A DNA stretch of 64,000 nucleotides from Apricaphanius iberus (taxonomy: Eukaryota > Chordata > Actinopteri > Cyprinodontiformes > Aphaniidae): the NCBI GenBank assembly GCA_028564705.1, contig JAPXFQ010001393.1, positions 806,001 to 870,000 of the forward strand, read 5' to 3'. Position numbers and translations under genes: made by a program. Each line of letters starts with the position of its first letter. Position 1 is the stretch's first letter. The notes below the pieces were generated by a model, which saw nothing but the letters and a program-made list of their open reading frames with translations, was not told the DNA's origin and did no database searches. This document shows, one piece after another, positions 36,801 to 48,068 of the stretch.

Positions 36801-37550
36801 CACCCGAAACGGGATTTTATTGAAAGTAATCTCAGCCTTTCAAAATCGGGCGGCTAAGTATCCAGCATCACGGAGGTTGGAACGACACAGATGAAACGTC
36901 GCGATCTTTCACAATGACGCTCTGACGCGGGGCCTTTACAATAGGGGAGCTATTCCACAAGAATGGATTGTTTAAGAGAGAAGAGAGAAAGAAAAGAACA
37001 CGTCCAAGTATGTGCGTGTCAGCATCAGTCTCTGTAATGTATTATTATTGACAGTGGTGTCTTTGGCATGATAGTGGGGCAAAGCAATTCAACACTTCAT
37101 ACTAGCAACACATTTTTTTTTGTGATGCATACAATCTGAGTTTAATAATATTGATGGGTATTTTATGTGATTAAGATTGATTCAAAATTAAATGAGCCAC
37201 AAAATAGCACACATCTATACACTACAAATGCCATTTTTTATTAATGTAATTGAAGAATAAAACCTTTTTTTATACGTGAAATGTATTAAAAAAATGTAGA
37301 TATCTTACCATTCAAACTTTTCAATATTAGTATAATCTTTAAATCAATCCCCTTTAAAGCTATAATAATCTCTCTAAGTCCTTGAACCATTTTACAGTTT
37401 TTCTCGATTGCTAAAACAAATTTCTTTAAAGCAGCTCACCTTTTCTCTAAACTGTGAACACAAAACCCAATTTTCAAGCTACATTCACAAAACCTCATAA
37501 TGTTCTTGCAAATCCAAACTTTCACCTCAAAACAGTTCAATCTGTGCTCA

Positions 37551-37810
37551 AAATGGTAAATGGACTGAACTTATATAGCGCATTTCTAGTCTTACTGACC
37601 ACTCAAAGCGCTTTACATTGAAGCCACATTCACCCTTTCACACTCGCATTCATACACCGACACCCAACATGGCTCGGTAGGACAATGTAGAATTTGGGGG
37701 TTAAGTGCCTTGCCCAGGGGCACATCGACATGTGACTGGAGGAAGCTGGAATCGAACCTACGACCCTCCGATTGCAAGCCAACTACTCTACCACTGAGCC
37801 ACAGTCGCCC
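37551..37810 (-). mobile_element. tRNA-derived SINE nested in the IS630/Tc1-like transposon
   Basis: On the minus strand the head begins GGGCGACTGTGGCTCAGTGG (A-box region), with B-box GGTTCGATTCC at 37748-37758. The tail contains AAAGCGCTTTGAGTGG and GCGCTATATAAGT-type sequence. It interrupts the left subterminal region of the transposon, so it inserted after it. Same family as 53185-53476 and 10645-10795. No clear target duplication was found. Confidence 0.88.
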
Positions 37811-38148
37811 TGAACTGAACAATGTTGTCAAATTGTGTCCCGAGTCAATCAAAATTAAAAACACTACTGAACAGTCACTAAACACTACGTAGAAAAATAG
37901 AAAACACAATACTGAAGACATGAAGCTGGAGAAATAAATGTTTATTGTTCACTGTAGGCTAAATGCAAGTTCCAAAAAAAAAAGAAAAGTGCATTTAGCA
38001 CTTGTACAAAAAGACAAAACAGAAATCTAGTGCATTTACATGTACTGTATCACTTTTAAAAACAAACAGAAATCATATATGCTTGCCACTTGTGAACAGT
38101 AAGCCTATGTATACTGTAAATAAAGTACAAAAAATACAAATAAGTGAC

Positions 38149-39584
38149 TTATTCAGCCACAGCATCATGTCTCCGTACTGGGTCAGGCCACAGGACTTCA
38201 TCCACATCACAGGCAACATTTTGTCTGGCCAGGCAACGGGAAAAAAAAAACCCTGGCATGCCGTATCCAGGCTTGGCTGCCTCCACACCTATGTCACCAC
38301 AGATTTACACTGGTGTAAGGTTGGCGTTCATATACCTTCCCCCGCCATGAGGAGAAGAATTCCTCAATGGGGTTTAGGAAAGGGGAGTACGGTGGAAGGC
38401 AAAGATTGATAAAACCTTGGTTCATATTGAACCACTCTCTAACCTGAAGGGCTCTGTGAAAACTCACATTATCATCCTGCTGCCCCAACAGAGCATCTTT
38501 CATGTTATTGAGGAAAATGAGGAGCTGGTGAGTGTTGTAGGGCCCCAGGTTGGCATGATGGTGGACAACCCCATGATTGCTGATGGCAGCACATAATGTG
38601 ACATTGCCACCACGCTGCCCAGGAACACCAACAATAGCCCGATGGCTAATCACATTACGGCCTCTCCTTCTCCTTTTGGTGAGATTAAACCCACCTTCAT
38701 CCATATAGATGTGTTCATGGGGTCTTTCCATTGCATCCAGTTCAAAAACCCTCTGTAGAAATAGATATAGTTCTGGAAGTGATACGGAAAGTGATTTAGG
38801 CCACTATAGTAAATCACTACAGTAATCAACATTGAATATGTTTGGATGTATGCCAACCTGTACATACTGGAATCTTTGCTCTTTTACTCTGTCTGAGTTG
38901 CAGTCAAAAGGCACTCTGTATAGCTGTTTCATGCGCAGTCTGTTGCGCTTGAGGACACGATCAACAGTAGAGAGGCTGACACTGTTCATACCCTCAAAAT
39001 TTACATGGTCCTCAATGATCTTCTGCTGAATTTCACGCAGTTTAATAGCATTGTTCTCACGGACCATATCAACAATTAGGGTCTCTTGGTGTGGGGAGAA
39101 CATACCTGTCCTGCCACCCCCATGTGGCAGTCTTTCAATTCTACAAAAAGAGAACGTGGAGTTACAAAAAACATACATGGAATACTAGGCCTACAAACAG
39201 TTAGACCAACCCTCTATTACAATACTAGAGTACATTGGTACAGTGGTGTACTGGAACATGTATTTACTTACAGTATACTGTGATACAGTATATAGTATGT
39301 CTAATGGTAATTCCTGTCAGCATTTACATACTAGAATATAATAATAAAAAAAAGGTAATTACCTGTTCTCTTCTCTAAATCTTCGGATTATGGTGGACAC
39401 AGTGAATCTACTGAGGTTTGGTTGTACCCTTTGTCCAGCCTCCCTCATGCTCATACCATGGACAAGAACATGGTCAATCACAGTAGCTCTGATTCCATCA
39501 GATATTAGTGTTTTGTCTTTGCTGACCACCTTGACCACCTCGACCACCTCTCACACGGACTCTTCCTCTCAGATTTCTGTCCAT
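38149..39584 (-). pseudogene. Transposase of the IS630/Tc1-like element, 3 exons, two frameshifts
   Basis: Exon 1 (39363-39584) starts MDRNLRGRVRVRGG and continues, after a one-base frame break near 39515, as IRATVIDHVLVHGMSMREAG and FREENR. Exon 2 (38858-39140) reads RIERLPHGGGR to EQRFQYVQ. Exon 3 (from 38752) reads RVFELDAMERP, HIYMDEGGF, DDNVSFHRA and FLNPIEEFFSSW. The catalytic triad is therefore present (D at 38698-38700, D in DNVSFH, E in NPIEEF). A second break near 38300 moves the tail to the frame GDIGVEAAKPGYG and ends at 38149. Introns have GT-AG borders. Catalytic residues survive but the reading frame does not, so this copy cannot make full-length protein without correction. Confidence 0.85.
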
Positions 39585-40261
39585 TGTAAAACCTCACAAA
39601 CCAGTGCTCTCTGAACTGGCTTATATGTTCCCTCACATCATTAGCCACAAGTGTGATCAATTTTGAGTTGTTGTGTTCAACTGGTGACACCTGTGCTTTC
39701 ATTGTGTTTGACTTTTGTCACTTGTGCTCACCATTCTGCAGCACAGGTGCATCACAATGAAAATGTGTTGACAAGTTGTGTCTAAACTGGTGAAACGTGC
39801 TTATGGTTTTGCCAAAGGAGTGATTGATTCAATGAGTGTGTTCAGGCAACTGAGCATTTGGTTCAGACAATAGGGTTTAGTGTTTTAGCAATTGAGAAAA
39901 ACTGTAATGTCTACAAGTAGTTGACATCCCAAATGTTTAATCTTCAGTTTTTTGTTTAAATTCGATTTTCTACATGAAGATTTCATGAAAAAAATTAGTT
40001 GTTTTATCTTTAGGGCTAACAAGGACATAGAGGTGCTATACGCACTTCTATCCAACAGAGCATAAATGTGATATATGCCTTTCCGATATTTTAGTTGGAG
40101 TTATAAACTTATCTTATGCTTCACAATCAACTTTTGTATTTGGCATAACAAACTGCATCACTTTCTGTGGGGATTTGACAGTAGGACTCATCCATCCCCA
40201 AGAAACGCCACAGATTATTGATAACATTTTTGTTATTGCAGACAGAAGAGGAGACAGGAGC

Positions 40262-40264
<3 letters not shown>

Positions 40265-40338
<74 letters not shown>
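40265..40338. repeat. (GA)n microsatellite
   Basis: GA repeats with three AAAG interruptions; a pure purine strand. Confidence 0.95.
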
Positions 40339-40339
<1 letters not shown>

Positions 40340-40476
40340 GCATAAAGACACAGGACAGTAGAAGAGAGACAGAGGAGTGAGGCATGACAGGAAAATCATC
40401 AGATATGACTGTGTTTGTGATTAGATTATGAAACAATCCTAGCCTAGAGTTAAATGCTTACGTTACATATTTACAT

Positions 40477-41180
40477 TAGGGCTTTGACTTTTGCTCAAAA
40501 TTCATATTCGAAGTTTGCTTGTTTATTAATATTAAAATTAAAATATATTAGAATATTTATTAATTATATTTTGACCATAAAATTTCTTCAGTAAGACCGA
40601 TATTGTTATCAATCTTAATTCCATATGTTCTGTCCACCAGAGGGCACTGCATCAGTCAACATTAATAGATTTCGTGCACGAAAGGCCGACTGTATCCACC
40701 TCTACTACGCTTGCTACATAGCAGGAGAGAAAGCAGTAAGTGAGCGATGTAGTAGATCTGAATATCCAGTATGGATTGGAGTAGTAGGCATAAAGTTCCT
40801 GGATGTGTACTACCGCCACAGTAAGCAGCATTTGGACGCTACGCTATCCCACAATGCAGCGGAAGCCCCAAAATCGTCGAAGAAGAGTGACCTCGCGTAC
40901 CAGGAAAATGTTAGCCATTGACACCGCTGCAATTTCGGCGTGTAAATGTAAAAGTGTAGCGATGTTACTGATTACTCTATTTTCTTTTTGACAAATGATG
41001 AAACAAACCACAGGCGACCTTACGTAACCTAAACATCCGGGAAATTGATGGAGCAGTACGTCCGATTTCATGCCTACTACTCGCTCGTTTGCTCGGAATC
41101 TGAATTGAATATGTTTACAAGCAAAATTTTTAAAACATTCTAATTATATTTGAATAACGAAGTTCGGAGTCAAAGCCCTG
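40477..41180. mobile_element. 704-bp hAT-like MITE with perfect 8-bp target duplication
   Basis: Ends TAGGGCTTTGACT and, inverted, CAGGGCTTTGACT lie between two copies of ATTTACAT (40469-40476 and 41181-41188). The 8-bp duplication and the CAGGG-type ends are hAT hallmarks. Internal frames show no transposase. It is non-autonomous and well preserved. Confidence 0.88.
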
Positions 41181-41239
41181 ATTTACATAAGTAGGTAAAG
41201 TAGTTATAGACAATGACGTGAAATGTCTAAAAGGTGCTA

Positions 41240-41335
41240 TTGGGTGCAGTGACATGGGGGGAGGGCAGCAGTGGGTGGGGGGCCTTAAACACATTGTGCC
41301 CAGGGGCCCCTGCAATGATAATACGGCCCTGCCAT
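41240..41335. mobile_element. hAT-family end fragment (weak)
   Basis: GTGCCCAGGGGCCCCTGCAA and ATAATACGGCCCTG resemble the subterminal phrase at 36270 and 51370. Confidence 0.35.
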
Positions 41336-41757
41336 TCAATGAGTATAGGACAGTTCTGTACTGTCTAGACACACCTGCCCACAATGTAATAGCAACACCA
41401 CCAAAGGCTCACCTGCTAACAGCAGTGGCTGATGGGTAACGCTCTCCTCCACATTGTTTACTGAAATCATTTTTGCTGACGGGGAAATGCTCCCTTATCC
41501 AATGTAAATGCTCCCTGACCCACGCAGGAGGATGATGCCTGAGTCTGATAGTCTGGTCAGGGACATTTCAGGTAATGCAAGTAGGGAACCATTGAACAGT
41601 TGTACCTGTGCATTTAAACGTTTAGAGAAGCTTGCATTTATCTGAAAAGAGAGGTTATAATGATTCTGGGTAAAAATATCATCCAAAAGCCAAATATCCC
41701 TAAGATTTATTGAGTAGAATGTCAAGTTGAATTGGTCACACATTCATTCTCTGTTAG

Positions 41758-41879
41758 TTAAACTCGAAAAAAAGGATAAATCAACACAACTGGACTTACT
41801 TTTAAAAATCGGAACCTAAGCACCCCCTCGTCTGTTGATAAGTCCAGTTGTGTTGATCTATCCTTTTTTTCGAGTTTAA
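41758..41879. repeat. Perfect-looking hairpin: 41-nt inverted arms, 40-nt loop
   Basis: Positions 41758-41798 are the reverse complement of 41839-41879 with one mismatch (AAA versus AGA). The loop 41799-41838 is unrelated. ATTCATT occurs just outside both ends (41744-41750 and 41878-41884). It could be a small foldback element or encode a structured RNA; no proof of either. Confidence 0.85.
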
Positions 41880-41999
41880 TTCATTACGTGGATGACTGAG
41901 AAACCACATTGTCTTATTTTCTGTTAGTGAACATTCTCCTCCAGCATTTAAAATGTTCCATTATCAGCTGTAGTTAGCCTGGGTACGTGGTTCAACACC

Positions 42000-43422
42000 T
42001 CATCATTTCCCTCACTGCAGCATTGTCCAAAGCGGAACAGAAGCACCAAGACGGGCCTCAGAATAAGCTTTAAAGCAGGCTTGTATTGACTGACAGGATA
42101 TAAATACTCATGGTGTTCATCATCACTAGAGACTTATAGAACTATAAAAGCGGATAGCACAGGGCACATGGTGCTACAGCACGATAACTTCTCACTCATC
42201 ATGCCTGATGTGTGATCATCTTCACATAGGTACTAAGCCCTGTTTGCTCCACAGAGTGAGGTATTTTTACATTCCACACCCTCAGCTTGCCAGTACAGAT
42301 TCTTGAGTTCCTTTTGAAGATCTGGAGTGTTTTTCCGTCCTTCTTTTCTGGATCCACACTGCCCTCCCTTAAATCATTCCTTTGACTCCAGCTGGCACAG
42401 TCACATCACAGAGGTCCTGATTGATTTGGTAAAAAGCTTTGGCTGCGCCTCTTTCTGTTGCCATACCTGCTCATAGATTTTAGCAGAGACATTGCCATGT
42501 GTGTTCTCACTGGACCGAGGGAGAACGGCTGCAACATGCATGCCAGTGATAATAGCTGGAGGGCATATACTTCAGTCTTTAGTTTCTGCTGTGTGCCTGT
42601 GTTCATTAGATGTGCAGTCCTGTGGCTTGCAGCAATGAGCTATTGGGTTGTCACAGCAACTGAGCGACTATAGTGTACTCATTAACTACTTCTTCATTCC
42701 TTTATTTTTGGATCAATTCTAGCCCTCTTTTTCCTCATATTTAGACTCCATATTCCCTCCTTCCTGTCCTCAGCATCCCTCTATGTATAGCACAGTGCTG
42801 GTGTTTGATGCCAATGGTAATGCCTTAAATCACCACCCTGCTGTCTGCAAATCTCAACATCGACTAGTTTAACTAATAATTCAGGGATTTTAAATCTGTC
42901 TTTGAAAATAATTCTTGCTTCTCTTTGCCAAAAATATGTCTCTAAATTATCACAGAAAAACAAGGAGCATAGGAGGCTTTTCATAATTAGGTATGCATGA
43001 TATATATGTTCAGTATCTCTAGCAACCCAAGTGGTTCAGTTTTATTAAAGTATATAGCAGAGATTTTGTTATATTCATTTTGTGTTTATTTCCATTATCT
43101 CAAAGGTTATTTTTGTTATACACAACATATAACAATAATAAAAAGAACCTTTGAATTAATAGAGTAAAGTTTCATTCAGTTGGTGCTGCTGGTGCCTCAG
43201 TCTGCACCAATGGGATGCCACAAGGACCTGTTCTCAGTCTAATACTTTTAAAAGTATTAGAAGATTAACTCCCTGGTTTAATTTAGAGCTACGTACCCTA
43301 AAGCAGAATGTTAGAAAACTAGAGAGAAAATGGCGCTCCACACATTTACATGATTCCTTTTTAATATGGAAAAATAGTTTATTGCTATATAAAAAGAGCC
43401 TTCACACAGCTAGAACAGCATA
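42000..43422. other. No gene or named repeat seen
   Basis: Moderately AT-rich sequence downstream of the hairpin and upstream of the LINE composite, with no splice-flanked conserved frame. Confidence 0.4.
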
Positions 43423-44618
43423 TTAATTCAATTTCAATTCAGTTTATTTATATAGCGCCATTTCACAACAGATGTCATCTCAAGGCACTTTACAAAAAGA
43501 GTTATTACAATACAATGTTTAGTGTAGAAATTACAGAACCACAGAAGATTGCGTCGTGGAATTCTCAGCAATCCCTCATACTGAGCAAGCATGCAGCGAC
43601 AGTGGGAAGGAAAAACTCCCTTTTAACAGGAAGAAACCTCCGGCAGAACCAGGCTCAGCACAAGCGGTTATCTGCCGCGACCGTCTGTGGCTTGGAGAAT
43701 ACACAACAGAGACACAGAAAGAGCAACAGAACCGATGCACAAGTTTGTTGCAGGACGTGGAGAATTTTCCGTCACTGCAATGCCATCTTAGTCAGGGTCG
43801 TCAAGCAGGGCTAATCCGGAGCACCTACTATAATAGAAAACAGGTTAGTGCTTGAATTGACAGCACATCATGCAGTTGGGGAGAAGTAGGAGAGAAAGTA
43901 GTCACAGACCCTAATAATGTCCTCCAACAGCCTAGCCTAAAGCAGCATAGCTACTAACATTAACCTGTCTCCTAGCTACTAGGAGACCTGGCTACCAACA
44001 CTCTGTCTTAGTCCTCCTGACCCGTGGACGGTGTAGGGCCGGTAACGGCCCCCGTCATGCCGGGGTCTTCTCGGAGTCGGGTTGTTTGAGAATGCAGCCC
44101 AAAGTGGGTGGTAAACTCCATCTAAGGCTAAATACCGGCACGAGACCGATAGTCGACAACTATCTTAAGGAAAAATAGACAGAACTGAGAGGACAGAGTT
44201 GAAGAGGGCGAGAAACGTTTAAGAGATAAACGGGTGGGGTCCGCACAGTCTGCCCGGGGGATTCAACCCGGCAGGTAATGGGCGGCCGCACTGTGCGGGA
44301 GGATCCCCTTGAGGGACCTCTCTCCGGCGCAGGCTGGCCCCTGTGGGGCACATTTCTTCCGCGGCGGTAAGCCGCGACCGGCTCCGGATCTTTACCTGGC
44401 TTACATTAATCTATCTCTACCTAGCTACTCTACCTCTTCCTATCTCTTCCTAACTTTTGACACTCTGCCTGACTACTAACATTAACCTGTCTCTTCCTAT
44501 CTACCTGTCTGACCTGACTCTAACTACCTATAAACATATCTCTAACTGTAAGCTTTGTCAAAGAGGAAAGTTTTTAGCCTAGTTTTAAAGATAGACAAAT
44601 TGTCTGCTTCACGAACCA
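43423..44618 (-). repeat. Left inverted arm: LINE 3' UTR copy
   Basis: Reads as the LINE 3' end on the minus strand, from residual codons for VREADNLSIFK through the 3' UTR (with GC-rich block 44000-44400) to the AATTC tail at 43423. It pairs with 46396-47594. Confidence 0.92.
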
Positions 44619-44633
44619 TATTATATATGGTTC

Positions 44634-46472
44634 GTGAAGCAGGATGGATATTATTCATCTTTAATCGAGGAGAATAAAAATAATCCTAGGTTTCTTTTTA
44701 ATACAGTTGCCAAACTCACACAGGATCATAGCTCTATCGAGCCAACCATTCCCCAAGCTCTAAGCAGTGACGACTTCATGCAATTCTTTATAAATAAAAT
44801 AGACTCTATAAAAAATAAGATAATTGGGAACCTTCCCAATATGCTTGCTTCCTCCTTAGTTAATGAGGCAGCCTCAAAAATGGTGGAACCTAATATATGC
44901 TTAAACTGCTTTAATGCAGCCGAACTTTGTGATGTACTAAAATTATTAGCTTCATCTAAACCTTCAACTTGCGTTTTAGACCCAATCCCAACTAAACTCT
45001 TAAAAGAAGTTTTCCCTCTGATCGCTGCTCCAATTTTAAATATAATGAATCTATCCTTAGTCAATGGATATGTACCACAGGAGTTTAAGATAGCTGTAAT
45101 TAAACCTCTACTTAAGAAACCCTCTCTTGATCAAAACGACTTAATTAACTATAGACCGATATCTAATCTTCCCTTCTTATCTAAAATTCTTGAGAAAATA
45201 GTTGCACACCAGATATGTGAGCATTTAAACAATAATGAGCTGTTTGAGAAGTTTCAGTCAGGCTTTAGAGCTCATCACAGCACTGAAACAGCTCTGGTGA
45301 AGGTTACTAATGATATTCTCATAGCCTCAGACAATGGACTGGTGACCATTCTGGTTCTGTTAGATCTCAGTGCTGCCTTTGACACTGTTGACCACAATAT
45401 TCTCATAGAAAGGCTTCAAAGTGTCGGTATAATAGGAACAGCACTAGGTTGGTTTAAATCTTATTTGTCTAACAGATTTCAGTTTGTTCAGGTAAACAAT
45501 AGATCTTCCTCAACCTCAATAGTTACTTGCGGAGTACCACAGGGTTCAGTGCTTGGGCCGATTCTCTTTACTATATATATGCTTCCTATTGGTAAAATAA
45601 TTAGGCAGCATGGGATAAATTTCCATAGTTACGCAGATGATACACAGCTATATCTATCCATAAATCCTGATGAATCCAATCAGTTAGGTAGACTACAGGC
45701 ATGTCTGGAAGACATAAAAACTTGGATGACTCTAAACTTCTTGCTTCTAAATTCTGATAAAACAGAAGTTGTCGTCTTTGGACCAGAAGCTCTGAAAAAG
45801 AAACTACTTAGTCAGCCCCTTCACCTGGACGGCATTAAATTAGCCTCCAGTAATAAAGCAAAAAACCTCGGTGTCATTTTTGACCAAGATATGTCATTTA
45901 GAACTTACATTAAAGAAGTCTGTAGGATTTCCTTTTTTCACCTTAGGAATATTGCAAAAATTAGAACCATCCTGTCCAGGAGTGATGCTGAAAAACTAGT
46001 CCATGCCTTTGTTACTTCAAGGCTGGATTACTGTAACTGTCTATTATCAGGTAGTCCACAGAATACAATTAAAAGTCTTCAGTTAGTTCAAAATGCTGCT
46101 GCTAGGATTCTGATGAATATTAAAAGAAGAGATCACATTTCCCCTGTTTTAGCTTCTCTTCACTGGCTCCCAGTAAAATCTAGAATAGAATTCAAGATCC
46201 TCCTTCTGACATATAAAGCCCTTAATAATCTAGCTCCATCATACATAAGAGACCTGATTGTTCCATATGTTCCTAACAGAGACCTTCGCTCTCAGACTGC
46301 AGGTTTACTGGTAGTTCCTAGGATTTCTAAAAGTAGAATGGGTGGCAGATCTTTCAGCTATCAGGCTCCCCTCCTATGGAACCGGCTCCCAGGGTTGGTT
46401 CGTGAAGCAGACAATTTGTCTATCTTTAAAACTAGGCTAAAAACTTTCCTCTTTGACAAAGCTTACAGTTAG
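44634..46472 (+). CDS. LINE reverse transcriptase (L2/CR1-like), 612 codons, 5'-truncated but uninterrupted
   Basis: The protein is the C-terminal two thirds of a LINE ORF2: a linker (YYSSLIEENKNNPRFLFNT), then the RT with FKIAVIKPLLKK, INYRPISNLPFLSKILEK, LVLLDLSAAFDTVDHNI (catalytic Asp at residue 244), TCGVPQGSVLGPILF and SYADDTQLY (residues 332-340), then the C-terminal HWLPVKSRIEFKILLLTYKA block. There is no stop or frameshift. The N-terminal endonuclease domain is missing, and the frame begins inside the duplicated hairpin sequence at the junction, with GTG rather than ATG as first codon. It is intact as an RT fragment but cannot be an autonomous element. The intact frame suggests a young copy. 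Confidence 0.95.
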   Translation: MKQDGYYSSLIEENKNNPRFLFNTVAKLTQDHSSIEPTIPQALSSDDFMQFFINKIDSIKNKIIGNLPNMLASSLVNEAASKMVEPNICLNCFNAAELCDVLKLLASSKPSTCVLDPIPTKLLKEVFPLIAAPILNIMNLSLVNGYVPQEFKIAVIKPLLKKPSLDQNDLINYRPISNLPFLSKILEKIVAHQICEHLNNNELFEKFQSGFRAHHSTETALVKVTNDILIASDNGLVTILVLLDLSAAFDTVDHNILIERLQSVGIIGTALGWFKSYLSNRFQFVQVNNRSSSTSIVTCGVPQGSVLGPILFTIYMLPIGKIIRQHGINFHSYADDTQLYLSINPDESNQLGRLQACLEDIKTWMTLNFLLLNSDKTEVVVFGPEALKKKLLSQPLHLDGIKLASSNKAKNLGVIFDQDMSFRTYIKEVCRISFFHLRNIAKIRTILSRSDAEKLVHAFVTSRLDYCNCLLSGSPQNTIKSLQLVQNAAARILMNIKRRDHISPVLASLHWLPVKSRIEFKILLLTYKALNNLAPSYIRDLIVPYVPNRDLRSQTAGLLVVPRISKSRMGGRSFSYQAPLLWNRLPGLVREADNLSIFKTRLKTFLFDKAYS

Positions 46473-47594
46473 AGATATGTTTATAGGTAGTTAGAGTCAG
46501 GTCAGACAGGTAGATAGGAAGAGACAGGTTAATGTTAGTAGTCAGGCAGAGTGTCAAAAGTTAGGAAGAGATAGGAAGAGGTAGAGTAGCTAGGTAGAGA
46601 TAGATTAATGTAAGCCAGGTAAAGATCCGGAGCCGGTCGCGGCTTACCGCCGCGGAAGAAATGTGCCCCACAGGGGCCAGCCAGCGCCGGAGAGAGGTCC
46701 CTCAAGGGGATCCTCCCGCACAGTGCGGCCGCCCATTACCTGCCGGGTTGAATCCCCCGGGCAGACTGTGCGGACCCCACCCGTTTATCTCTTAAACGTT
46801 TCTCGCCCTCTTCAACTCTGTCCTCTCAGTTCTGTCTATTTTTCCTTAAGATAGTTGTCGACTATCGGTCTCGTGCCGGTATTTAGCCTTAGATGGAGTT
46901 TACCACCCACTTTGGGCTGCATTCTCAAACAACCCGACTCCGAGAAGACCCCGGCATGACGGGGGCCGTTACCGGCCCTACACCGTCCACGGGTCAGGAG
47001 GACTCAGACAGAGTGTTGGTAGCCAGGTCTCCTAGTAGCTAGGAGACAGGTTAATGTTAGTAGCTATGCTGCTTTAGGCTAGGCTGTTGGAGGACATTAT
47101 TAGGGTCTGTTCCTACTTTCTCTCCTACTTCTCCCCAACTGCATGATGTGCTGTCAATTCAAGCACTAACCTGTTTTCTATTATAGTAGGTGCTCCGGAT
47201 TAGCCCTGCTTGACGACCCTGACTAAGATGGCATTGCAGTGACGGAAAATTCTCCACGTCCTGCAACAAACTTCTGCATCAGTTCTATTGCTCTTTCTGT
47301 ATCTCTGTTATGTATTCTCCAAGCCACAGACGGTCGCGGCAGATAACCGCTTGTGCTGAGCCTGGTTCTGCCGGAGGTTTCTTCCTGTTAAAAGGGAGTT
47401 TTTCCTTCCCACTGTCGCTGCATGCTTGCTCAGTGTGAGGGATTGCTGAGAATTACACGACGCAATCTTCTGTGGTTCTGTAATTTCTACACTAAACATT
47501 GTATTGTAATAACTCTTTTTGTAAAGTGCCTTGAGATGACATCTGTTGTGAAATTGCGCTATATAAATAAACTGAATTGAATTGAATTGAATTA
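46396..47594 (+). repeat. Right inverted arm: LINE ORF end and 3' UTR
   Basis: Includes the last 77 nt of the RT frame, stop at 46470-46472, and the 3' UTR. The UTR has short direct repeats (GTTAATGTTAGTAG) and a CpG-rich segment at 46620-47000, then ends in GAATTGAATTGAATT. One visible difference from the left arm is AGCCAGCGCC versus AGCCTGCGCC near 46680. Confidence 0.92.
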
Positions 47595-47934
47595 AAACTA
47601 CACATTGTATTTATTCAAGTTAAAAATATTTTTTATTTCCTTTCCAATATCACTATCATCTTAATTACATACTAATGCATGGGAGTAGTTAGGATTGCTT
47701 TCACCTAAAAAACGCTGAAACTGTTTCCTGAAATTGTTTCCTTTTTAATCCAGTTGGATCCAATTGGCTTTGTTTTCAAATTAAATCTACTTTGTTAAAT
47801 TAACATATTTATATATGACTGAAAGATATTATATCCAATAATGGAAACATTCAAACATTTTTGAGAGATTATTACTACATATGAAAATTAAAGCCAATAT
47901 TTTCCTGCAAAAAAAATTTAACAATCTGTAGTTG

Positions 47935-48068
47935 ACTGTTATCTGTGATGGACTGGTGACCTGTCCAGTGTGTACCCCGCCTCTCACCCGTTGACAGCTG
48001 GAGATAGGCACCAGCCCCCCCGCGACCCCTGGAGGCCTAAGCGGTTTGGAAAATGGATAGATGGATAT
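47935..48068. mobile_element. Short retroelement related to 7733-7855, opposite orientation
   Basis: Reads GTGATGGACTGGTGACCTG, then CCCCGCCTCTCACCCG, and ends in ATGGATAGATGGATA. It is the reverse complement of the 7733-7855 family, about 80 percent similar by eye. Confidence 0.75.

Larger units (their letters stand above)
37395..39904 (-). mobile_element. Complete 2.5-kb IS630/Tc1-like DNA transposon with TA target duplication
   Basis: The ends are inverted repeats, CAGTTTTTCTCGATTGCTAA on the left and the inverse with one mismatch (CAATTGAGAAAAACTG) on the right. TA dinucleotides flank both ends (37393-37394 and 39905-39906). It contains a three-exon transposase reading leftward and a tRNA SINE nested at 37551-37810. 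A TA duplication with a DDE_3-type transposase is diagnostic of the IS630/Tc1/mariner superfamily. Confidence 0.92.
43423..47594 (+). mobile_element. LINE with inverted duplication of its own 3' end (4.2 kb composite)
   Basis: Left arm 43423-44618 is the reverse complement of right arm 46396-47594. The two arms are near identical by eye, with few substitutions and indels over about 1.2 kb. Both outer ends are the LINE 3' terminus (TATATAAATAAACTGAATTG tail). The right copy contains the RT frame at 44634-46472 and its 3' UTR; the left arm contains only the last 77 nt of ORF plus 3' UTR, inverted. At the inner junction a hairpin with arms CTGCTTCACGAACCATAT and its inverse surrounds TAT (44605-44642). 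The last 15 nt of that hairpin repeat the sequence at 46396-46410. The structure differs from ordinary twin priming, because the inverted part duplicates the 3' end. Confidence 0.92.

Noticed and set aside
40625..40921. 98-codon plus-strand frame
   Set aside because: It lies wholly inside the hAT MITE and shows no transposase or other family motif.
44160..46854. Two identical 63-codon frames starting MPHRGQPAPERG
   Set aside because: They are the same CpG-rich LINE 3' UTR read in both inverted arms, not genes.
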